Below, in pieces: positions 1-9,110 of a stretch of DNA of 64,000 bases. Location of the stretch: positions 1-64,000 of the forward strand of contig NZ_FNIX01000021.1 of NCBI RefSeq assembly GCF_900104175.1, read 5' to 3'. Position numbers and translations under genes: made by a program. This stretch comes from Lentzea jiangxiensis (lineage in GTDB: Bacteria > Actinomycetota > Actinomycetes > Mycobacteriales > Pseudonocardiaceae). How positions within the stretch are numbered: position 1 is the stretch's first letter; each line of letters starts with the position of its first letter. Under the pieces are notes generated by a model that saw only the letters and a program-made list of their open reading frames with translations, made no database searches and had not been told where the DNA came from.

Positions 1-1
1 C

Positions 2-490
2 GCCCAGGTCGACGACCTGACACTCATCGCGCTGCCCACCGCGGTGAACTGCGCGGATCTGTTCGTGCGCTTCACACTCGGTGAGTGGCGGCTCAGGAAC
101 ATGACCGCGGAGTGCTCGGCCGTCGCCTGCGCGCTGGTCGAAGCCGCTGTCGAGTCAGCAGACCCCAAGACGTCGCGGCTGATCACGCTGCGCCTCAGGC
201 TGACCGGCGAGTACCTCGTCGTCGAGCTCGAGGCGGCGCGGTTCACCATGCCGCCGGCCTCGCCCGACCTGCGCACCGGCGAACTGCAGCTCGCCGGCGG
301 CGTCAAGCTGATCTGGTGCGAGCTCCCGCTGCCGACGGGCGTGAACGCCACCGCGGTGCCGCTTCCCCGGCGCGAGAAGCGCCGTTCCCCCGCCGCCGAG
401 GCGCTGGGCGACGAGCCGGACGTCGATCCCGAGCTCATCCAGCGCATCCTGTTCGGTCTCGGCGGCTCGATGGGCGGCGGCCCCCGCTGA
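2..490 (+). CDS. Anti-sigma-like ATP-binding protein, 3' part
   Basis: This is the C-terminal part of a small cytoplasmic ATP-binding protein of the GHKL/HATPase type common in actinomycetes, usually annotated as an anti-sigma regulatory or serine-kinase-like factor. The frame is open to the window edge, so the start lies upstream; a GTG at 44 is in frame, but the preceding residues (TLIALPTAVNC) look like normal family sequence. Family-like stretches are FVRFTLGEWRL, LVEAAVESADP and the tail LPLPRREKRRSP with QRILFGLGG. The catalytic G boxes are not obvious, as is usual in this subfamily. A strong hairpin follows the stop. The target sigma or anti-anti-sigma factor cannot be told from here. 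Confidence 0.75.
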   Translation, partial: AQVDDLTLIALPTAVNCADLFVRFTLGEWRLRNMTAECSAVACALVEAAVESADPKTSRLITLRLRLTGEYLVVELEAARFTMPPASPDLRTGELQLAGGVKLIWCELPLPTGVNATAVPLPRREKRRSPAAEALGDEPDVDPELIQRILFGLGGSMGGGPR

Positions 491-505
491 CACCTCCGGG
501 TTCCG

Positions 506-538
506 CGAAGGCGCATCCACCGAGTGGGTGCGCCTTCG
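506..538 (+). terminator. Hairpin terminator after the ATPase gene
   Basis: Arms cgaaggcgca (506-515) and tgcgccttcg (529-538) pair perfectly and can extend inward by about four more pairs. The hairpin starts 15 bases after the stop at 490 and is followed by tt, fitting an actinomycete terminator without a long U-tract. Confidence 0.75.
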
Positions 539-756
539 TTGTGAGCGCGCTCTCACGGGCGCACGCTCCACCGGCCTGTTCCGAAGCCCCCTGAACAATT
601 GGTTCACCGCCGGCAAGCCTGCCGTTCACCGACCGATGGCGCCACATTCCCACCACCCGAAAGAATGTCGCTCCGGCTGACGGACGGTTTCGTCACCAGC
701 GTTTCCGATACGGTCTCGCACCACGCCGCCCGAACTGTCCCCGCACATTCGGAGAG

Positions 757-1020
757 GTGTGTCCCGCGACGATCAGCACGCTGGCCGCGGCCGGACTGGC
801 CCTGTCCACCACCGTGGTCCGGGTGCCGCGTCGGCACGGCCGCCGTCGCCGTCTCCCCCGACATCAAGGCGTTCACCGTCACCGCAGCGACTGCACGGCC
901 CAGGTGGAGCCGGGCGCTCAGCGACAGCCGGCAGGTCGCGCACCGGACGGACGGCTCGATCGAGACCGTCCACCACGTCGCCTGGAAGAAGTGCCCGAAG
1001 CAGCCCGCCGACCACGCCCG
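757..1020 (+). pseudogene. Possible frame-broken remnant of a small secreted protein
   Basis: The roughly 490 bases between the two terminators carry no intact gene. From 757 one frame reads like a signal-peptide core (TISTLAAAGLALSTTVV). About 20 codons on, a different frame continues protein-like sequence (VAVSPDIKAFTVTAA, then DGSIETVHHVAWKKCP) up to the hairpin at 1026. This suggests a small exported protein broken by one or two indels, but composition alone could produce it. No homologue is recognised. Confidence 0.2.
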
Positions 1021-1025
1021 CGCAC

Positions 1026-1066
1026 GGCGAGGCCGGAGCCCAGGAGGCATGGGCTCCGGCCTCGCC
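1026..1066 (-). terminator. Strong hairpin terminator after the M15-like gene
   Basis: A perfect 16-bp stem (1026-1041 with 1051-1066) closes a 9-base loop. It lies 15 bases past the stop of the leftward gene 1081-1905 and is its most likely terminator. Confidence 0.8.
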
Positions 1067-1080
1067 GCTTCTCGGCGAAC

Positions 1081-1905
1081 TCAGATGTTCTGGTTCGCGA
1101 AGCCCTTCGTCGCGATCTTCGACAGCATCCCCTGCCACACCGACGAGCTGGTGTGCGGGTCGCCGGTCACGCCCAGCGCCGACTTGAGGCCGTTGAACGC
1201 GCTCGTCGTCGCGGGGCCCCAGATGCCGTCGATGGCGAGGCCGGACGCGCGGAAGTTGTTGCAGACGGCCTGCACGAACTTGGTGTCGGACTCGGAGTCC
1301 TTGACCGCGCGGACCGGCATGCCGCCGAAGTCGGCGTGGATGTGGTCGGCGTGGTCGGCGTTGTACCAGCCGTCGAGCACGTAGCGGAACCGGCGGCGGC
1401 ACACGGCCTCCGTCGCGAGGTAGCGCTTGCGGACCGAGGCGGTGCCGGACGCGTGGGCCTGGTCGAGCGGCGAGATGGTGTTGCCGCCGGACCAGCGCAC
1501 GTGGTCGAGGTCCATCGCGGTGCCGGCGCCGTGCTGGCCCGCCTTGTTGACGTAGAAGCCCGCGGAGACGATGTAGCTGATCGAGCCGTAGCTCGACGAG
1601 AGCGAGCGCAGGTCGCGGATCCAGGCGACCAGCGCGTTGTAGAACGCGTCGGTGGCCTGCCAGTTGCGCGCGGTCGTGTTGCCGCGGTTGGAACGCCAGT
1701 AGTAGACGGGCGTGCCGTCGATCTTCTGGAACGTCATCATCGCGAGCGCGCCGACCTCGGGCGTGAACTCGGACTCGCGGTGCTGGTCGTTGGTCTCGGG
1801 GGCGGCACTCGCCAGGCCCGGAGCGATGGTGGACAGGCCGGCGAGACCGGCGACCGCCGCCGCGCCCGTGACGAAGCCGCGTCTGGTGACGTTGTTCTCG
1901 AACAC
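1081..1905 (-). CDS. Tat-exported M15-like peptidase with peptidoglycan-binding-like domain
   Basis: Predicted exported cell-wall protein of 274 residues. The N-terminus has a Tat signal (VTRRGFV followed by a hydrophobic Ala-rich core ending near ASA, about residue 34). The central domain, about residues 45-200, resembles the extensin-like / DD-carboxypeptidase M15 fold: HGAGTAMD matches the HxxGxAxD zinc site and DHIHADF supplies the second HxH pair. The C-terminal 60 residues (IDGIWGPATTSAF) look like a peptidoglycan-binding-type repeat. The likely role is cleavage or remodelling of peptidoglycan outside the membrane. It stands alone between a strong terminator and the next gene. The fold call is firm; the exact bond cleaved is not. 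Confidence 0.75.
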   Translation of the reverse strand: MFENNVTRRGFVTGAAAVAGLAGLSTIAPGLASAAPETNDQHRESEFTPEVGALAMMTFQKIDGTPVYYWRSNRGNTTARNWQATDAFYNALVAWIRDLRSLSSSYGSISYIVSAGFYVNKAGQHGAGTAMDLDHVRWSGGNTISPLDQAHASGTASVRKRYLATEAVCRRRFRYVLDGWYNADHADHIHADFGGMPVRAVKDSESDTKFVQAVCNNFRASGLAIDGIWGPATTSAFNGLKSALGVTGDPHTSSSVWQGMLSKIATKGFANQNI

Positions 1906-2034
1906 CCCAGTACTCCCTCTGCGTCCAGGCCGGCGGGGGCAGGGGAAGGGCCTGTCTCACCAACCGGCCCGAGGGAGTCTAGGGATCACATTCGCGCTGC
2001 GGAATCGCGCCTGACCTGCGGTTTTCCTCAGCCT

Positions 2035-2937
2035 TTACCGCACGTCGCCGAGCACGCGGATCAAGCTCTTCTCGGTCTCGGTGCCCAGTTTCTCGAGCGC
2101 GATCTTCGCGACCGGGGCGCCGATCTTCGCCACTCCGTTGAACTCCAGGTGCGCGTGGTAGGCGATCCTGGTGGTGCCGGGGGTGGCGCCGGCCGTGATC
2201 GTGATGTCGTCGGTGGCGGTGGCCGTGTCGTTGCGCCCGACGAACCGCAGACCGTTCGGCTCGTCGCGGGTCAGCTCGTAGACCAGCTCGGTCTTGCGGC
2301 CGAGGAACGTCGAGACGTTGCGCCAGCGCGCGCCGACCTCGACCGGGCCGTCGTCGAGGCGCGTGCACGACACGGTGCCCGGATCCCACTGCTCGGCGCG
2401 GGCGAAGTCGCGCAAGTACTCGACCACTCCCTCGGGCGAGGACGCGACCGTGAACGTGCGCTCGACGTCCACACCGGACGTCGACGGCGCGTCGAACGCC
2501 TGCGGCGCGCGGCGCAGCCGGTACTGGTCGACGAGCTCCGCCTGGCTCGCGGCCCGCGCCGACAGCCGTTCCAGGCGGTCGTCGTCGAAGCTCTTCAGCT
2601 TGCGCAGCGTCCGCCACAGAGCGGTCTTGCCTTCGATGCCGATCCGCAGGCCCTCCAGCTCGAGGACGTCGCTGAGCGGTGAGCGGCCGAGCACCTTGCC
2701 GTTGAGCTTGAGCATGCCGGCCTTCTCGCTCAGCCAGCCGATCGCCGCCTTGTGCGGGCGCGACTCGACGCCGACCTCGCGCATGAAGTCGAGCAGCTCC
2801 TTGCGGTCCGCCTCGATGTCGTCGGCGAGCACGCGCAGCTCGGGGTGGGTGCGGCTGATGCGGCGGCTGAGCTCGGTACCCGCCGTCATCGCGGCCAGGT
2901 GGTCGTTGAGGTAGATGCCCAGCAGCTCCGTGTTCAC
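2035..2937 (-). CDS. Ferritin-like helical domain fused to an SRPBCC domain
   Basis: A 300-residue cytoplasmic protein with two parts. Residues 1 to about 145 are helical and look like the ferritin-like or DUF892-type proteins of actinomycetes (LGIYLNDHLAAMTAG, ELRVLADDIEADRKEL). Residues about 155-300 look like an SRPBCC/polyketide-cyclase ligand-binding fold: VERTFTVASSPEGVVEYLRDFARAEQWDPG is shared with that superfamily in pattern, and a long C-terminal helix closes the pocket. Both folds are common alone, and joining them is unusual. No metal-site set of Glu/His is obvious in the first half, so ferroxidase activity is not claimed. It follows the NADH dehydrogenase gene on the same strand after 29 bases and may be co-transcribed with it. 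Confidence 0.6.
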   Translation of the reverse strand: MNTELLGIYLNDHLAAMTAGTELSRRISRTHPELRVLADDIEADRKELLDFMREVGVESRPHKAAIGWLSEKAGMLKLNGKVLGRSPLSDVLELEGLRIGIEGKTALWRTLRKLKSFDDDRLERLSARAASQAELVDQYRLRRAPQAFDAPSTSGVDVERTFTVASSPEGVVEYLRDFARAEQWDPGTVSCTRLDDGPVEVGARWRNVSTFLGRKTELVYELTRDEPNGLRFVGRNDTATATDDITITAGATPGTTRIAYHAHLEFNGVAKIGAPVAKIALEKLGTETEKSLIRVLGDVR

Positions 2938-2966
2938 GCCGGTCGGTTACCCCTGACCAAACCTGT

Positions 2967-4229
2967 TCAGGTGCGTTCCACGGCCTTCATCGGCTGGAGG
3001 ATGATCGGCTGCGCGCGGCGGCCGGTGAGCAGGTTCCAGCCCCACTGCGCGAGCACCGCGACCCGGTTGCGCCACCCGACGAGGAACGCGAGGTGCACGC
3101 CCGCCCACGCCGCCTTGCCGATCACGCCCTTGAGACGCAGCTTCTTGATGTCCGCGACGGCGTCACCGGGCGAGATCGTGGCCATCGTGCCGAGGTCGAG
3201 GTAGCGGAACGGCTTATGCCGGCGCCCCTGCAGCCGCGCCTTGATCACGCGGGCGACGTGGTGGCCCTCCTGCAGCGCGGGCTCGGCGATGCCGGGCAGG
3301 TCGTTCAGGTTGACCATGTCGCCGATGGCGAAGACCTCGTCCGTGACGGAGCAGTCGACGGGGTTGACCTTGATGCGGCCCCTGCGGTCGACCTCGGCCC
3401 CGGTCGCCTCGGCGAGCTTGCGCGCGAGCGGCGAGGCCTGCACCCCGGCCGCCCAGATGATCGTCCGCGCCTCCACCCGGTCGCCGTCCTTGGTCGTGAG
3501 GCCCCGGTCGTCGATGGACGCGACCATGGCGCTGGTCATGACCGTCACGCCCATGCGCTCCAGCTTCAGCCTGGCGTGGTCGCGCAGCGGCGGGGAGAAC
3601 GGCGGCAGCACGTGCGGCACGGCGTCCATCAGCGTGATCCGGACGTCGCGCGGGTCGATCCCGCGGAACTGGCCCTTCAACGCCCGGCGGGCGAGGTCCG
3701 CGAGCTGGCCCGCCAGCTCGACTCCGGTCGGTCCGGCACCGACGACCGCGAACGACAGCCACTGCTTCGGGTCGTCCGCCGACACCGCCGTCTCGAACGC
3801 GCGGAGCAGCTTCGAGCGCAGGTCGACGGCCTGTTCGAGGGTCTTCATGGGCGGCGCGGACTCGGCCCACTCGTCGTGGCCGAAGTAGCTGTCCTGCGAG
3901 CCCGCGGCCACGACGAGCGTGTCGTACTCGATGGTGCTCGACCGCCCGTCGGGCAGGTCGACGTGGACGCGCCGCGCGGCGGTGTCGAAGCCGGTGACCT
4001 CTCCCAGCAGGACGTGGGCGTTGCGCTGCTTGCGCAGGATCGCGCGGAACGCCGGGGCGATGTCGCCCGCGGGCAGCAGGGCGGTCGCCACCTGGTAGAG
4101 CAGCGGCTGGAACAGGTGGTGGTTCGTGCGGTCGACCAGCGTGACCTCGGCGTCCGCGCGCTTCAGCCCGCGCACGACGCCCAGCCCGCCGAACCCGCCT
4201 CCGACAACGACTACGCGGTGCTTGCTCAT
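2967..4229 (-). CDS. ndh: Type II NADH dehydrogenase (NDH-2)
   Basis: Single-subunit, non-proton-pumping NADH:quinone oxidoreductase of 420 residues, acting at the inner face of the membrane. An N-terminal FAD Rossmann motif (VVVVGGGFGGLG, residues about 5-16) and a second dinucleotide motif for NADH (AVVGAGPTGVELAG, about 165) are both present, as are the quinone-site FQPLLYQVA and the C-terminal FAD contact FAIGDM. The C-terminus (about 370-410) is amphipathic and should anchor the protein to the membrane. The frame is open far upstream, but the ATG at 4229 gives the usual MSKHRVVVVGGG start. The stretch 4230-4308 is the promoter region shared with the divergent FAD/Rieske gene. Confidence 0.9.
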   Translation of the reverse strand: MSKHRVVVVGGGFGGLGVVRGLKRADAEVTLVDRTNHHLFQPLLYQVATALLPAGDIAPAFRAILRKQRNAHVLLGEVTGFDTAARRVHVDLPDGRSSTIEYDTLVVAAGSQDSYFGHDEWAESAPPMKTLEQAVDLRSKLLRAFETAVSADDPKQWLSFAVVGAGPTGVELAGQLADLARRALKGQFRGIDPRDVRITLMDAVPHVLPPFSPPLRDHARLKLERMGVTVMTSAMVASIDDRGLTTKDGDRVEARTIIWAAGVQASPLARKLAEATGAEVDRRGRIKVNPVDCSVTDEVFAIGDMVNLNDLPGIAEPALQEGHHVARVIKARLQGRRHKPFRYLDLGTMATISPGDAVADIKKLRLKGVIGKAAWAGVHLAFLVGWRNRVAVLAQWGWNLLTGRRAQPIILQPMKAVERT

Positions 4230-4308
4230 GGGGGTCGCATACCCGCTTCCGGGGTGAGGTATCCGGACGACGCCGCATAGGGCTCCTCCACGCGGGTACC
4301 ACCTGCTC

Positions 4309-5781
4309 ATGACCACCACCGCTGACCAGTCGCTCTGGCTCGCCGCGCTCTCGCCGAAGACCCGTCCGCCGCTGACCGGCGAGCACGCCTTCGACGTCGC
4401 CGTGGTCGGCGGCGGCATCACCGGCATCACCACCGCGCTGCTGCTCAAGCGGCGCGGTCTGAGCGTCGCCGTGCTGGAGGCGGGCCGGGTGGCGTCGGGC
4501 GTGTCCGGCAACAACACCGCCAAGGTGACCGCCCTGCAGTCCACTGTGTACTCGCAGATCCGCTCCAAGCACGGCCTCCCCGCCGCGACCGACTACGCCA
4601 CCGCCTCGCTCGCCGCCGTCGCCCAGGTCGCGGAGCTGGCCAAGGACATCGACTGCGACCTGCGCCGCTCGCCCGCCGTGACCTACGCCTACACCGAGTC
4701 CGAAAGGCGCGACGTCGACCACGAGCTGATCGCCGCGCGCCAGGTCGGCCTGCCGGTGCGCAGCACCACGGACGTCGACCTGCCGTTCGAGGTGTACGCG
4801 GCGGTGCGGCTGGACGACCAGCTCAAGCTGCACCCGGTGAAGTACCTGCAGGGCCTCGCCGAGGAGGTCGACGGCGACGGGAGCCGGATCTTCGAGCACA
4901 GCCGCGTGCTCGACGTCAGCGGCAACCGGGTCTCCACGGCGGAAGGCGCCGTCACCGCGGACAAGATCGTGATCGCGACGCACTACCCGACGCTCGACCG
5001 CGGCCTCTACTTCGCCCGCATGGAGCTCACCCGTGCCTACTGCGTCGCGGCCCGCGTCAGCAGTCCTCCGGAGGCGCTCGCGATCAGCACGGGCAGCCCC
5101 TCCTGGTCGATCTCGGCGCACGAGGACAAGGTGATCATCGCGGGCCAGAGCCACTCGACCGGCAAGCCCGTGGTGGAGCCGTTCCGGCGACTGGAGGACT
5201 TCGCCCGCGAGCACTGGCAGGTGCAGGAGATCACGCACCGCTGGTCGGCGCAGGACCCGACGGCCTACGACCACCTGCCGATGATCGGCAGCTACCTGCC
5301 CGGCAACACCACGATGTTCACCGCAACGGGTTACATGAAGTGGGGCCTGACCAGCGGCACGTTCGCGGCGTCCCTGCTGGCGGACCTCGTGACGGACAAG
5401 CCGAACGAGCTGGCCGAGCGCTTCAGCCCGCACCGGCTGTCGCTCAAGTCGCTGCCCACCCTCGTGAAGAAGAACGCCGAGGTCGCGGCGGAGATGATCG
5501 GCGACAGGGTCACCCCCGCCGACGCCACCTCGAGCGAGGACCTGCCGCCCGGCCACGCCCACGTCGTCCGCGACGGCCTGGGCAAGATGGGCGTCTACCG
5601 CGACGACGACGGCAAGCTGCACGGCGTGTCGATGCGCTGCACCCACCTCGGCTGCCTGGTGCGGTTCAACGCCGCCGAACGCAGCTGGGACTGCCCGTGC
5701 CACGGCTCGCGCTTCGACGTCGACGGGTCCGTGCTGGAGGGACCGGCGACCCGCCCCCTCCCGAAGCGCGACCCGAGGTAG
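4309..5781 (+). CDS. FAD-dependent oxidoreductase with C-terminal Rieske domain
   Basis: A 490-residue flavoprotein of the DadA/glycine-oxidase fold (FAD motif VAVVGGGITGITTAL near residue 28). It ends in a Rieske [2Fe-2S] domain carrying CTHLGC and CPCHGS, the two Cys/His pairs that bind the cluster. This architecture is known in actinomycetes and bacilli, but its substrate is generally unassigned. Electrons probably pass between the flavin and the cluster. It is divergent from the NDH-2 gene, 79 bases apart, so the two redox genes may share control. No signal peptide is seen. The family call is firm and the reaction unknown. Confidence 0.85.
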   Translation: MTTTADQSLWLAALSPKTRPPLTGEHAFDVAVVGGGITGITTALLLKRRGLSVAVLEAGRVASGVSGNNTAKVTALQSTVYSQIRSKHGLPAATDYATASLAAVAQVAELAKDIDCDLRRSPAVTYAYTESERRDVDHELIAARQVGLPVRSTTDVDLPFEVYAAVRLDDQLKLHPVKYLQGLAEEVDGDGSRIFEHSRVLDVSGNRVSTAEGAVTADKIVIATHYPTLDRGLYFARMELTRAYCVAARVSSPPEALAISTGSPSWSISAHEDKVIIAGQSHSTGKPVVEPFRRLEDFAREHWQVQEITHRWSAQDPTAYDHLPMIGSYLPGNTTMFTATGYMKWGLTSGTFAASLLADLVTDKPNELAERFSPHRLSLKSLPTLVKKNAEVAAEMIGDRVTPADATSSEDLPPGHAHVVRDGLGKMGVYRDDDGKLHGVSMRCTHLGCLVRFNAAERSWDCPCHGSRFDVDGSVLEGPATRPLPKRDPR

Positions 5782-6958
5782 GCCGGCTCTTCGCCACGGG
5801 CGGTGATCTGCTCGGCCGCCGGCGACAGTGCCACCCGGTCGCCGGGAACCCGGACGTATCGCCGAGTCGTGCGACAGATCCGTCCACTAGGGACAGGGCT
5901 CCACCGACGTGCACGTTGTCGTTCGGCATCACCGGCTTCCTGAAGGCACGCCCAGGAACCGCACCGCTTCAGCAGCGCCGTCCCACCACGGAGCACCCAC
6001 CCGGAAGGCGTGCGCACCGGCCCGGCACGCAGCCGCCCACCACAGCGATCGCGCCTCCCTTCTCGCCGAGACCGGACTTTCACCGACTCGGCCACCCCGC
6101 AAAGCAGCAGCGACGGAGAAGGCGCCTATCACGTCCGCATAACCGCCACGTCCACTGAATCGTTTCCGACGCATCGACCGGCCCCTGGGAAAACCCGGTG
6201 GTCGACGTGGACGAATTGGAATGGACCACCGAGAACATGAATTAGATTCACGCCAACCTTCGAGCGGCGTAACACCGCGCCGGTCGCCGACGAACACACA
6301 GGGATGCACTCCGGCCCTTCTTGCGCCGAGCGGCCACGACCTCACCCGCACTTCTCGCAGAACGTAATTTTTAGTCACGCTCAGTCACAAAGAATTCTTT
6401 CTCATCAAGAATCATTTTCGATCTCCACCCGCATTTCCGCACGAAGCCGGATCGGCGACGGCAAACCGTACGGCCATCAGGCATTCGACCAGCCAGAGCG
6501 CGACCACGGGGAATCATCGGTCAAGCCGATCACCCGCGCTTTCGACGAATATCCATTCGGCGCGCCGATCAAGCCGTTCATCGAAGAAGTGGCGCCGTGG
6601 GCCGGATCCAACCGTTGCAGTCCGTCATGCTTCTCCACGGTCGGGTGAACTAGCCCCTACACGTTGGGCCTAGCGCACAGCGGCGGCCGGCGCTCCGCCC
6701 AGGACCGCCCCCCAGACGTACGCCCACCACCCCAGCTCCGCACCACTTGGTTCAGCGACGGCACTTCCGCCAGCACCACCGCGCCGTCCTCGAAGAAGAC
6801 AGGACTCCCGATCTTGGCACGGACACACCTCACCGCGGCGCCCTTCCGCGGCTTTTCCGTTGCGCAGCAACCTCTTGGCGGTCGCAGGACGGTGCACACA
6901 GGGCCGGCATGACATCAGGCTCCGCACCGACACACTGCAACGGAAGAGGGGGACGGCC
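5782..6958. other. 1.2-kb stretch without a convincing gene
   Basis: No reading frame here matches a family I know. Part of it (about 6360-6430) is clearly richer in A/T than the rest of the window and could hold promoters. A 114-codon frame at 6304-6648 (+) has a protein-like second half with DEYPFG and IEEVAPWAG, reminiscent of the DEYPF motif of NucA/NucB nucleases, but lacks the rest of that domain. A ribosome-binding site (ggaagaggg, 6941-6949) precedes the NACHT gene. No tRNA or terminator was recognised. Confidence 0.4.
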
Positions 6959-9073
6959 GTGCATCGGCCCAAGGTGGTGGCGACGGTGGCGTTCGCCGCC
7001 CCGTTCGCGATCGCGATCCTGATCAATCTCGCCACCGAGACGGTTGACCTTCCGTCGTGGTCGGCACCGGTGGTGTGGGGCTCGCTCGCGAGCCTGATCC
7101 TCCTCGCACACAGGCTCCCGGCACCACCGGCGCCGGCGCCTGCGGCCGGCGCGAGCGCGCGCGATCTGCTGAACGAGAACACCGATCGGCTCGCCGAGTC
7201 GGTCAAGACGCAGTGGCGCGACGAGGAGGAGCGCAGACGCCTGCACCACCCCGGCCCGCTGGCTCTTCGGTGGACCAACGCCGACGAGACGTTGATCGAC
7301 CGCTGGTCCAACATCCGCCGGTTGGCGAGTGGGGAGAACGGCGGTCCGCTGGACCTCGCCGGGAAGATCAGCGAAGTCGGGACCGTCCACCGGCGCATCC
7401 CGTCCGGCCGGCTGGTCGTCCTGGGCGGTGCGGGTTCCGGCAAGTCGGTGCTGGCCCTGCGCCTGGTGCTGGCGTTGCTCGAGCAGCGGCGTCGAAGCGA
7501 CCCCGTCCCGGTGATGTTCACCGTGACGTCGTGGATTCCGGGCGCGACGACGTTCAGGGAGTGGCTCGTCCGCCAGCTCGTCCGCGACCACCCGTGGCTG
7601 GGCCAGCCGGGCGCCGGCGGTCGGAGCGTCGCCGCCGACCTCGTCGACAGGCGCAAGATCCTGCCAGTGCTGGACGGCTTCGACGAGATGGCGCCGAGCT
7701 TGCAGGTCGAGGCGGTGAAGGTGCTCAACCGCAACAGGATGGCCCTGGTCGTGATCTGCCGCCTCGACCAGTTCCGGGCTGTCGTCCGCTCGGCCGGGGT
7801 GCTCGCGGAGGCAGCGGCGATCGAGATCGCCGACCTGGAGCTGAGCGACGTCGCCGACTACCTCCCCCGAACCACCGCGGCCCGGCGGACGCCGCCCGGC
7901 GACGGCACGGACTGGGACACGGTGCTCGACGCGCTGCGCGATCACCCGGAGGACGACGCGGCCGCCACCCTGACCACGGTCCTGTCCTCCCCGCTCATGG
8001 TCGAGCTGGCCCGCACGGTCTACAGCGACGCCCCGCGGGCGAACCCCAAGGAGCTGCTCGACTCCGAGGCCTTCCCGACTCCTGGCGCGGTCGAACGGCA
8101 CCTGCTCGACGAATTCCTGCCGGCCGCCTACCGGCAACCACCGGTCGCACGGCCGGCCGACGCCCCCTCCGGCAAGCGGTACACGGCCGCGGAGGCGAAG
8201 AAGTGGCTGACCCACCTGACCCGCAGCCGCGATCACGAGATCGCGTGGTGGCGCATGGGCCGGCGGGTGCACCCGGCCACCGCGACGACGCTCTACGCGG
8301 CGATCTTCGCGACCGTCTTCGGAGCCTTCTTCCGCCTCGACGCGGCGCTCTACCTGACGACCTGCTGCACCCTGCTGTCCGCCTTCTCCACGGTGCGATC
8401 GCCGTTGCCGGTTCAGGCCAGCCTGCAGTTCCGGGAGTTCGTGGTCGCGCTGGGACAAGAGGCCGTCAAGGGCCTGCGCGGCCGTCTGAGCGAGGGTCTG
8501 CTGTTCGGAGGCCTGGTCGGCACCGGGTTCGGGGTCGTGCTGGGGTTGACGACCGTCGCCGGAGGTCTCCTCCTCGGAGTGGCGTGCTGGCTCGCCGGCA
8601 CCTTGCTGTACATGGTCGTCGCCCTGCGGTCCAGGGTGTTCACCAGGTTCGTCAACCACCACGCCGCGCCGTGCCCGGTCCAGATGATCGCCGACGACCG
8701 CAGGTGCGCGATCGTCCGTTCCGCGGTTCTGGGCCTGGCGACGGGGATTCCCACGTTGGGTCTGTTCGACCTGGCACGAGCGGCGGAGATGGCGATGGCG
8801 GTGGCGGTGACCTACGCCTTGAGCGGTACGGCGTGGGGGCGCTGGCTCGTGATCGTGCGGTTCTGGCTCCCTCTCACCGGACGCTTGCCGTGGAAGCTGC
8901 ACGCCTTCCTCGACGACGCTTGCGAGCGAGCGGTGCTGCGCCAGACCGGGGCGATCTACGAGTTCCGCCACATCGCGTTGCGCACCAACCTGATCGCCCA
9001 CGACCGGGGACACCGGCCGGTCCCGAACGCATCGGCACCGCCTCGTCGCGAGGAGCCGCCTCCGGCGAGTTGA
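6959..9073 (+). CDS. Membrane-associated NACHT-domain NTPase
   Basis: A STAND-type NTPase of 704 residues from the GTG at 6959, chosen because a good ribosome-binding site sits 10 bases upstream. An earlier in-frame ATG at 6860 lacks one. Order of parts: one N-terminal membrane segment (VVATVAFAAPFAIAILI) and probably a second; NACHT core with Walker A GGAGSGKS (about residue 157) and Walker B LPVLDGFDEM (about 235); then a C-terminal half with several membrane segments (IFATVFGAFF, LLFGGLVGTGFGVVLG, AVTYALSGTAWG). It ends in YEFRHIALRTNL, typical of actinobacterial NACHT proteins. Such NTPases sense a signal and oligomerise; some bacterial NACHT proteins defend against phage. No effector or partner gene is adjacent, and a strong terminator follows. 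Confidence 0.8.
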   Translation: MHRPKVVATVAFAAPFAIAILINLATETVDLPSWSAPVVWGSLASLILLAHRLPAPPAPAPAAGASARDLLNENTDRLAESVKTQWRDEEERRRLHHPGPLALRWTNADETLIDRWSNIRRLASGENGGPLDLAGKISEVGTVHRRIPSGRLVVLGGAGSGKSVLALRLVLALLEQRRRSDPVPVMFTVTSWIPGATTFREWLVRQLVRDHPWLGQPGAGGRSVAADLVDRRKILPVLDGFDEMAPSLQVEAVKVLNRNRMALVVICRLDQFRAVVRSAGVLAEAAAIEIADLELSDVADYLPRTTAARRTPPGDGTDWDTVLDALRDHPEDDAAATLTTVLSSPLMVELARTVYSDAPRANPKELLDSEAFPTPGAVERHLLDEFLPAAYRQPPVARPADAPSGKRYTAAEAKKWLTHLTRSRDHEIAWWRMGRRVHPATATTLYAAIFATVFGAFFRLDAALYLTTCCTLLSAFSTVRSPLPVQASLQFREFVVALGQEAVKGLRGRLSEGLLFGGLVGTGFGVVLGLTTVAGGLLLGVACWLAGTLLYMVVALRSRVFTRFVNHHAAPCPVQMIADDRRCAIVRSAVLGLATGIPTLGLFDLARAAEMAMAVAVTYALSGTAWGRWLVIVRFWLPLTGRLPWKLHAFLDDACERAVLRQTGAIYEFRHIALRTNLIAHDRGHRPVPNASAPPRREEPPPAS

Positions 9074-9082
9074 CGAGCTTCT

Positions 9083-9110
9083 AGCGGGCACCGCGAGCGC
9101 GGTGCCCGCT
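9083..9110 (+). terminator. Hairpin terminator after the NACHT gene
   Basis: A perfect 12-bp stem (agcgggcaccgc, 9083-9094, with 9099-9110) closes a 4-base loop and begins 10 bases after the stop. Confidence 0.8.

Noticed and set aside
3214..5703. An 829-codon open frame on the minus strand
   Set aside because: It overlaps NDH-2 and the FAD/Rieske gene in the wrong frames and has no recognisable domain.
6165..6243. Short acidic frame ending DVDELEWTTENMN, possible peptide precursor
   Set aside because: It follows a stop codon without a start or ribosome-binding site, and no maturation genes are nearby.
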